A stretch of 16,992 bases of DNA, from contig JBBDXW010000060.1 in NCBI GenBank assembly GCA_040902105.1, positions 1 through 16,992 on the forward strand, read 5' to 3'. A model generated the notes under the pieces. The model saw only the letters and a list, made by a program, of their open reading frames with translations. It did not search any database and was not told where the DNA came from. Shown piece by piece: positions 7,687-12,516 of the stretch. Both the position numbers and the translations under genes were made by a program. This stretch comes from IDS-8 sp040902105 (GTDB lineage: Bacteria; Pseudomonadota; Gammaproteobacteria; Steroidobacterales; Woeseiaceae). How positions within the stretch are numbered: position 1 is the first letter of the stretch; every line of letters begins with the position of its first letter.

Positions 7687-8751
7687 TCAGGGCGAAGACT
7701 TCTCCGCCGATCCGTTGCGGTGGTTGCCGTTGCCGTGGTTGCCGTTGCCGTCGGCTTCATAAGCTTCCACGATCCGTTGCACCAGCTCATGGCGAACGAC
7801 GTCACCGGGCGTGAAATAGGTGAAAGAAATACCGCCGACGTTGGCCAGAATCTTAATCGCGTTCTTCAGTCCCGACTCCGCGCCGGCCGGCAGATCGATC
7901 TGGGTGACGTCTCCGGTGACGACCGCGTGCGACCCGAAACCGATGCGCGTCAGGAACATTTTCATCTGCGCCACGCTGGTGTTCTGGGCCTCATCCAGGA
8001 TCACGAACGATTCATTAAGGGAACGCCCGCGCATGAAGGCCAGCGGCGCTATCTCGATGACGCTTCGCTCGATCAGCCTTGCGACCTGTTCCGGGCCTAC
8101 CATGTCGAACAAAGCGTCGTACATCGGGCGCAGGTAAGGATCGACTTTCTGCGACATGTCACCCGGCAGAAAGCCCAGGCGTTCACCCGCTTCCACGGCC
8201 GGGCGCACCAGGATGATGCGCCGCACTTCCTCGTTCTCGAGAGCGTCAATTGCACTCGCCACGGCCAGGTAGGTCTTGCCCGTCCCCGCGGGGCCGATAC
8301 CGAATGCCAGGTCGTGCTCGCGGATACCTTTCAGGTACGCACGCTGGTTCGCACCGCGCGCGCGAACCAGCTTGCGGCGTGTCTGAATTTCAAAGTTGCC
8401 TTCACTGTTGCCGCTTTCGGCGCCATTCGAGCCGTTCTTTCCGCTCTCCGGGGTCTGATTCGAGATTTCAGCATCCCTCATCACGGACTCCTGCAGGCAC
8501 ATGTGTACCCGCTCGCGGTCCAGGCGCTCCTTGTCCGTAAGCTTAAAAAGCGAACGAATGACGTCGGAGCCCAGCTGGGCGGCGCCCGGCTGTCCGGTGA
8601 TTCTGAAGCGGTTTCCACGGCTGGCGATTTCGACCTTGAGGCGGCGTTCTATCTGTCGCAGGTGCTCGTCAAACTGTCCGCATAGGTTGGCCAGGCGATT
8701 GTTGTCGGCGGGTTCCAGGACGATGTCCTGAGATATTTCTACAGCGTTCAA
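7687..8751 (-). CDS. ybeZ: PhoH-like ATPase YbeZ
   Basis: A 354-residue cytoplasmic P-loop ATPase of the PhoH family, genetically and functionally tied to YbeY and probably acting in RNA handling. Walker A is GPAGTGKT at 153-160 and Walker B is FVILDEAQN at 249-257. GDVTQIDLP (280-288) is also typical of the family. The start is a TTG at 8751: an in-frame stop lies a short way upstream, no ATG is available, and the first residues (EISQDIVLEPADNNRLANLCG) align with the E. coli N-terminus. GAGAGG about 15 bases upstream is a distant ribosome site. A polar Gly/Ser/Asn linker occupies about 99-121. The tail repeats GNGNH twice, encoded by a 15-base tandem repeat (7720-7749). In E. coli this gene belongs to the heat-shock regulon, and a sigma32-like site is present upstream here. 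Confidence 0.96.
   Translation of the reverse strand: MNAVEISQDIVLEPADNNRLANLCGQFDEHLRQIERRLKVEIASRGNRFRITGQPGAAQLGSDVIRSLFKLTDKERLDRERVHMCLQESVMRDAEISNQTPESGKNGSNGAESGNSEGNFEIQTRRKLVRARGANQRAYLKGIREHDLAFGIGPAGTGKTYLAVASAIDALENEEVRRIILVRPAVEAGERLGFLPGDMSQKVDPYLRPMYDALFDMVGPEQVARLIERSVIEIAPLAFMRGRSLNESFVILDEAQNTSVAQMKMFLTRIGFGSHAVVTGDVTQIDLPAGAESGLKNAIKILANVGGISFTYFTPGDVVRHELVQRIVEAYEADGNGNHGNGNHRNGSAEKSSP
7720..7749. repeat. Perfect 15-base tandem repeat, two units, in the ybeZ tail
   Basis: GTGGTTGCCGTTGCC occurs twice back to back (7720-7734 and 7735-7749). In the ybeZ frame it encodes GNGNH twice, just before the C-terminal residues RNGSAEKSSP. The unit length keeps the frame, so copy number could vary between strains without breaking the gene. 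Confidence 0.85.
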
Positions 8752-8787
8752 TGGTGGGTTGTTCGACCTCTCTTTCGTCTATCCCCG

Positions 8788-8815
8788 ACGCGGGGATCAG
8801 ATCGTCAGGTCCAAG
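8788..8815 (-). promoter_or_regulatory. Possible sigma32 (heat-shock) promoter of ybeZ
   Basis: The minus strand reads CTTGGAC (8809-8815), then 13 bases, then CCCCGCGT (8788-8795). This resembles the sigma32 pattern CTTGAAA plus CCCCATnT. It is placed about 37 bases before the TTG start of ybeZ, and ybeZ homologues are heat-induced in E. coli. The CCCC block is also part of a hairpin arm (8781-8797), so the match may be accidental. Confidence 0.3.
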
Positions 8816-8877
8816 ACTACCTTGATGTTTTGCGACATGGAATAGCGCTATTTCGCATTTTCGCATTTTCGGGTTTT

Positions 8878-9013
8878 CACGAAAGACCGGCACGACGGCC
8901 GGGTTCTGGACCGCGGGGTCGCTGCCCGGGAGTATTCCATTCGCTCAGACACGGGAAACTCGCTCGGTGGAACACTCCCGGGCAGCAACCCCGCTCCGTG
9001 CCAGTCTTTCGCG
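8878..9013 (-). repeat. Dispersed palindromic element, copy B
   Basis: Lies between miaB and ybeZ. The inner arms (8913-8933 and 8974-8994) are complementary at 20 of 21 positions and enclose 40 bases (8934-8973), the same geometry as copy A. The 24-base core at 8941-8964 is identical to the reverse complement of 4478-4501. This copy also has outer arms: CACGAAAGACCGGCACG (8878-8894) pairs with CGTGCCAGTCTTTCGCG (8997-9013), with two mismatches. On the left, 18 extra bases separate outer and inner arms, against 2 on the right. Inside the loop, ATTCCA (8934-8939) and TGGAAC (8968-8973) lengthen the stem, with a G-U closing pair on the minus strand. The element is reversed relative to copy A. 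Confidence 0.82.
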
Positions 9014-9062
9014 TAAGCGTATTTATCGAGGTGTCGCTGCGCATTCCCCGCGCGCCGGCGGG

Positions 9063-10409
9063 TCAGCCGGCGGCTCGCGCAGCGGGGGGTGCCAGGCGGC
9101 CGCGCAGGGAGTTCGGCATTGCTTCGGTAATGACGACGTCGATGAACCGGCCCAGGCAGGACTCATCGCCGTCGAAATTCACCCAGCGGTTATTCTCGGT
9201 GCGGCCGGCGAGCTGGTTCGGGTTCCTTTTCGACCTGCGCTCGACCAGGATGGGCTGGGTCGTCCCGACCATGTTGGCGCTGATCGCCCTCGCCTGGCCG
9301 TTGATGCGCTCCTGCAGAAGCTGCAGGCGTTTTTTCTTGACCGCCGGCGGTGTTTCATCGGCGAAGCCCGCGGCCGGCGTGCCGGGCCGTGGGCTGTAGA
9401 TGAAGCTGAACGACTGGTCAAAACCAAGCTCGGAGACCAGCTTCATCGTTGCGTCAAAATCGGCGTCCGTTTCGCCTGGAAAGCCCACGATGATATCGGT
9501 CGACAGCGAAATGTCGGGCCGTACTTCGCGCAACTTGCGAATTTTCTGCTTGTACTCGATCGCCGTGTGCCCGCGTTTCATGCGCGCGAGTACGCGATCG
9601 GAACCGTGCTGCACCGGCAGATGCAGATAATTGGCAAGTTCCGGCACTTCGGCATAGGCCTGTATCAGGCTGTCCGTGAACTCGACCGGATGCGAAGTGG
9701 TAAAGCGGATACGATCGATGCCGTCGATCGCGGCAACGTAGTAGATGAGGGTCGCGAGGTCCGCAATGTGCTCGTCGAACATCTCGCCGCGGTACGCGTT
9801 GACGTTCTGCCCGAGCAGGTTGACTTCGCGCACGCCCTGCCCGGCCAGGCAGACGATTTCCGCGATGACGTCATCGAGCGGCCGGCTGATTTCCTCGCCG
9901 CGCGTGTAGGGAACGACGCAGAAGCTGCAGTATTTGCTGCAGCCTTCCATGACTGAGACAAAAGCCGTCGGACCGTCGGCGCGCGGTTCCGGAAGGCAGT
10001 CGAATTTTTCGATTTCCGGGAACGAAATGTCGACGACAGGGCGGCCCTTTGCCCTTGCTTCGTCGAGCATATCGGGCAGGCGGTGCAGCGTCTGCGGTCC
10101 GAAAACCAAGTCGACGCAAGGTGCACGCCTGACGAGGCCCTCGCCTTCCTGGCTGGCAACGCAACCGCCCACGCCGATCACGAGCTCCGGGCGCTCCAGT
10201 TTCAAGGCGCGCCAGCGTCCGAGCTCCGAAAACACCTTTTCCTGGGCCTTTTCCCGGATCGAACAGGTATTGAGCAGCAGCAGGTCCGCTTCCTCAGGCA
10301 CGGCCGTGAGTTCGAAGCCGTGCGACGCGCGAAGAACGTCCGCCATCTTTACCGAGTCGTACTCGTTCATCTGGCAGCCGTAGGTTTTTATGTACAGCTT
10401 GCGGGTCAC
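9063..10409 (-). CDS. miaB: tRNA-2-methylthio-N6-dimethylallyladenosine synthase MiaB
   Basis: A 448-residue radical-SAM methylthiotransferase that adds the 2-methylthio group to i6A37 of tRNAs reading UNN codons. Cysteines for the auxiliary iron-sulfur cluster are Cys12, Cys49 and Cys83 in the N-terminal domain. The radical-SAM cluster motif C-x3-C-x2-C is Cys157, Cys161 and Cys164 in EGCSKYCSFCVVPYTRG. A C-terminal TRAM domain covers about 380-440. The start is a GTG at 10409, giving MTRKLYIKTYGCQMNEYDS, which aligns with the family N-terminus. It lies 45 bases after ssb. Downstream is ybeZ, the usual partner, but separated by a 311-base gap with copy B of the repeat. Substrate adenosine needs prior prenylation by MiaA, not encoded here. 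Confidence 0.97.
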   Translation of the reverse strand: MTRKLYIKTYGCQMNEYDSVKMADVLRASHGFELTAVPEEADLLLLNTCSIREKAQEKVFSELGRWRALKLERPELVIGVGGCVASQEGEGLVRRAPCVDLVFGPQTLHRLPDMLDEARAKGRPVVDISFPEIEKFDCLPEPRADGPTAFVSVMEGCSKYCSFCVVPYTRGEEISRPLDDVIAEIVCLAGQGVREVNLLGQNVNAYRGEMFDEHIADLATLIYYVAAIDGIDRIRFTTSHPVEFTDSLIQAYAEVPELANYLHLPVQHGSDRVLARMKRGHTAIEYKQKIRKLREVRPDISLSTDIIVGFPGETDADFDATMKLVSELGFDQSFSFIYSPRPGTPAAGFADETPPAVKKKRLQLLQERINGQARAISANMVGTTQPILVERRSKRNPNQLAGRTENNRWVNFDGDESCLGRFIDVVITEAMPNSLRGRLAPPAARAAG

Positions 10410-10454
10410 AGTCGTTCTGTCGCGACTATCGGCGGTGACCGTTCCCTAGTGCAC

Positions 10455-10886
10455 CTAGAACGGTATGTCGTCATCGAAATCGTCGGGCGACGAACGCTGC
10501 GGTGCGGAGTCGGCACCGGAATCGCTCATTGCCGGCGCACCACCGCCGGACCGGCCGCCCAGCATCTGCATTTCGTTGGCGACGATCTCCGTGGTGTAGC
10601 GATCGTTACCCTGTTTGTCCTGCCACTTGCGGGTTCTGAGCTTGCCTTCGATGTAGACCTGCGACCCCTTGCGCAGATACTCGGCCGCAATTTCGGCGAC
10701 CTTGCCGAACATGGCCACACTGTGCCATTCGGTGTGCTCTTTCTGTTCGCCCGTCTGCTTGTCTTTCCAGGACTCGTTAGTTGCAATACGAAGGTTGGTC
10801 ACCGCCGAGCCGCTCGGCATGTAACGCGTCTCGGGGTCCTGTCCGAGATTGCCAATGACGATTACTTTGTTGACTCCGCGAGCCAT
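10455..10886 (-). CDS. ssb: Single-stranded DNA-binding protein
   Basis: A 143-residue SSB that coats single-stranded DNA in replication, repair and recombination. The OB fold covers about 1-110. Aromatic residues known to stack on DNA in E. coli SSB are present at the same numbers: Trp40, Trp54, Phe60 and Trp88. A short Gly/Ser linker (111-134) leads to the acidic tail DDFDDDIPF, which docks partner proteins. The linker is shorter than in E. coli (178 residues in total). I chose the ATG at 10886 (MARGVNKVIVIGNLG), with GAGG seven bases upstream. The leader carries this site twice, because GTCCTCTGG is tandemly repeated at 10892-10909. The MFS gene lies 124 bases upstream on the same strand, and uvrA is beyond it, a familiar ssb-uvrA neighbourhood. 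Confidence 0.98.
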   Translation of the reverse strand: MARGVNKVIVIGNLGQDPETRYMPSGSAVTNLRIATNESWKDKQTGEQKEHTEWHSVAMFGKVAEIAAEYLRKGSQVYIEGKLRTRKWQDKQGNDRYTTEIVANEMQMLGGRSGGGAPAMSDSGADSAPQRSSPDDFDDDIPF

Positions 10887-10891
10887 AGACT

Positions 10892-10909
10892 GTCCTCTGG
10901 GTCCTCTGG
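10892..10909 (-). promoter_or_regulatory. Duplicated ribosome-binding segment before ssb
   Basis: GTCCTCTGG occurs twice back to back. On the minus strand this gives CCAGAGGAC twice, each containing the Shine-Dalgarno-like AGAGGA. The copy nearer the gene is correctly spaced from the ATG at 10886; the second is nine bases further away. Confidence 0.6.
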
Positions 10910-10964
10910 ATTTTTCTGACGCAACGCCAGGCGAACTCAACGGCCTGGTCTGCGAGGGCTGCTT

Positions 10965-10970
10965 ATTGTA
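10965..10970 (-). promoter_or_regulatory. Possible -10 box for ssb
   Basis: The minus strand reads TACAAT (10965-10970), a good -10 match 78 bases before the ssb start. The -35 region at the right distance is poor. The 124-base gap between the MFS gene and ssb makes a separate ssb promoter plausible. Confidence 0.28.
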
Positions 10971-11010
10971 GGGCCTGGACGAGCAAAAGCCACTCTGATT
11001 TCTGGCGGTT

Positions 11011-12219
11011 TCATGCCTTATTGGAGGGTTGAAGTCGATCATCGTTCCCCAAGGCGGTAAGTCGCTGGGCCACAAGCCAGAGTCCGCACACGACCGAGCA
11101 GAAGAGAAATACGTTTGCCGGCGGCCTGCCGTCCAGAAGCCAGCCACCCGTCAGGCCGCCTGCAAAAATGCCGAGGAACTGCGCGCTCGAAAAGACGCCC
11201 AGCGATGCGCCTCGGACGTGATCGTCCGCGAGGATCGACAGGCGCGCGGGCAGGCCGGCTTCGAGGAAATTGAAACCGGCAAAGAAAAGTGCCAGCCCCG
11301 CGATGACGGGCAGCGCCGCAACGCCGCCGAAGGCCAGCAGCAGCTGGCCGAGCAGCAACAGCAGTACCGCGATCGTGACGGTATGCGCCTTGCCGCGCCT
11401 CTCGTCCGCAAGAATTAACGGGAGCGTGCCCGCTAGCGACACGATCAGCGCCGCGGCGTAGATTTTCCAGTGGTCGGCGACAGGCACGTCGGCGGCGCCG
11501 CGGAGCAAAAACGGCAGCGCCACGAAGCTTGCGGACAGAAGCGCATGCAATACAAAGATGCAGAGGTCGAGGCGCATCAGGGGCAGCTTGAGCGCCGCAC
11601 GCAATGGCGCGACGGGCACATTCCCTTTTGGTCCGATGCCCTCCGGCAAGAAACGAAGCATGAACGCCGCAACGAAGGCGAGGCACGCGCCCAGCCAGAA
11701 CAACGAACGTACGCCGCTGGCGGCGGCTATGGCGGGTCCGGCAACGAGGGCCAGTAGAAACGTGCTGCCGATGCCGATGCCCAGAAGCGCCATGGTCCGG
11801 GTTCTGATCTCGGTCCTTGTGGCATCGGCCAGCAACGCCGTCAGGGTTGCGGAAACCGCGCCGGCACCCTGTAGCAGACGTCCGGCTATGACACCGTAGA
11901 TCGTCTCGCTGGAGGCAGCGAGTATGCTGCCGGAGGCAAAAATTGCCAGACCCAGCAGTACTACGGGCACCCTGCCGACGCGATCCGACAACGCCCCCAG
12001 CGGGATCTGCAACAACGCCTGGGTGAGCCCGTAGCCGCCGACCGCGACGCCGATTAATGTCGGAGTTGCCCCCGGCAGGCTGCCGGCAAACAAGGCCATC
12101 ACCGGTAACAACGCAAAAAGAGCGAACAAACGCATCATCGCGATGGTCGTAACAATCGCGGTCGCGCGACGCTCGCGCGGCTGCATCGCCGCGAAAAATT
12201 TTGCCGGTTGCGTGTTCAT
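11011..12219 (-). CDS. MFS transporter, substrate unknown
   Basis: A 402-residue membrane protein of the major facilitator superfamily. The loop 2-3 signature is clear: GALSDRVGR at 75-83. About twelve hydrophobic segments can be traced, with a polar break in the middle (about 192-205), as expected for two six-helix halves. GRLLQGAGAVSATLTAL (113-129) resembles the motif seen in drug-proton antiporters, so efflux is more likely than uptake; the substrate is not predictable. The ATG at 12219 is chosen; a Met at residue 12 is an alternative. An inverted repeat begins only ten bases upstream of the start. An MFS gene between ssb and uvrA also occurs in Pseudomonas, so the placement is conserved rather than a recent insertion. 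It is divergent from uvrA. Confidence 0.9.
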   Translation of the reverse strand: MNTQPAKFFAAMQPRERRATAIVTTIAMMRLFALFALLPVMALFAGSLPGATPTLIGVAVGGYGLTQALLQIPLGALSDRVGRVPVVLLGLAIFASGSILAASSETIYGVIAGRLLQGAGAVSATLTALLADATRTEIRTRTMALLGIGIGSTFLLALVAGPAIAAASGVRSLFWLGACLAFVAAFMLRFLPEGIGPKGNVPVAPLRAALKLPLMRLDLCIFVLHALLSASFVALPFLLRGAADVPVADHWKIYAAALIVSLAGTLPLILADERRGKAHTVTIAVLLLLLGQLLLAFGGVAALPVIAGLALFFAGFNFLEAGLPARLSILADDHVRGASLGVFSSAQFLGIFAGGLTGGWLLDGRPPANVFLFCSVVCGLWLVAQRLTALGNDDRLQPSNKA

Positions 12220-12228
12220 GCCTGCGTG

Positions 12229-12309
12229 GCCTGTAACGGAGGAATCGAAAGTATCTCGCTCGGTCTGGCGGCGCCTCGCGATTCCTCTTCCGCCTCCTTC
12301 GTTACAGGC
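12229..12309. repeat. Unequal inverted repeat upstream of the MFS gene
   Basis: GCCTGTAACGGAGGAATCG (12229-12247) is complementary to two blocks on the right: CGATTCCTC (12279-12287) and CGTTACAGGC (12300-12309). These are split by a 12-base insertion (12288-12299). The enclosed loop is 31 bases. On the minus strand the structure ends ten bases before the MFS start codon, so it could fold over its leader. The loop shares CTCGCTCGGT with copy B of the dispersed element (12255-12264 against 8959-8968), which may be chance. Confidence 0.6.
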
Positions 12310-12402
12310 GACCGGTGAACGGTTGACGAAAATGCCGCGGCTGAAGGATAACGCACTGATTCGTCAGCGCTTCGCCAGATGACCACCCAGGCAGCTCTTT
12401 CT

Positions 12403-12423
12403 TCCGGCCGGACCACGGCCGGA
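12403..12423. repeat. Perfect 8-bp hairpin in the uvrA upstream region
   Basis: TCCGGCCG and CGGCCGGA flank the 5-base loop GACCA. It lies 31 bases upstream of the proposed uvrA -35 box. It may be an operator-like site or simply a product of the GC-rich composition; further CCGG sites follow. Confidence 0.4.
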
Positions 12424-12453
12424 TCGCCGGAGTGTTTCCGGACGAATCCGACT

Positions 12454-12483
12454 TTGCGCCGGACCTGAGCGGCGGCGTATATT
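12454..12483 (+). promoter_or_regulatory. Possible promoter of uvrA
   Basis: TTGCGC (12454-12459) and TATATT (12478-12483) are separated by 18 bases, a fair sigma70 arrangement. Transcription would start near 12490, giving a leader of about 27 bases with no clear ribosome site before the ATG at 12517. No LexA box of the CTGT-N8-ACAG type overlaps it, although ACAG is present at 12485-12488. Confidence 0.42.
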
Positions 12484-12516
12484 AACAGGTTGCCCTGCGC
12501 TCACCGCACACCCTTT

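Larger units (their letters stand above)
8752..9062. other. 311-base gap between miaB and ybeZ
   Basis: No credible gene lies here. From the ybeZ side it holds a 7-bp hairpin (ATCCCCG-ACG-CGGGGAT, 8781-8797), a sigma32-like site, and a 12-base perfect palindrome AATAGCGCTATT (8841-8852). Next come two direct repeats of TTTCGCAT (8851-8866) with a degenerate third, and then copy B of the palindromic element (8878-9013). About 50 bases remain before the miaB stop, in which I see nothing. Confidence 0.7.

Noticed and set aside
8669..8893. A 74-residue minus-strand frame from copy B across the ybeZ leader into ybeZ.
   Set aside because: It overlaps the ybeZ start in another frame and contains hairpin sequence. 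There is no ribosome site and no recognisable domain.
10887..11147. A longer form of ssb with 87 extra N-terminal residues.
   Set aside because: The extension crosses the ssb leader and the end of the MFS gene. The internal ATG has a good ribosome site and starts exactly where SSB proteins begin.
12255..12264. CTCGCTCGGT in the uvrA-MFS inverted repeat as a fourth copy of the dispersed element.
   Set aside because: Only ten bases match copy B, and the arm lengths and loop length differ. The link is too weak to call.
12460..12490. A LexA (SOS) box in front of uvrA.
   Set aside because: ACAG occurs at 12485-12488, but no CTGT stands eight bases before it, so there is no canonical site. A lineage-specific LexA motif cannot be excluded.
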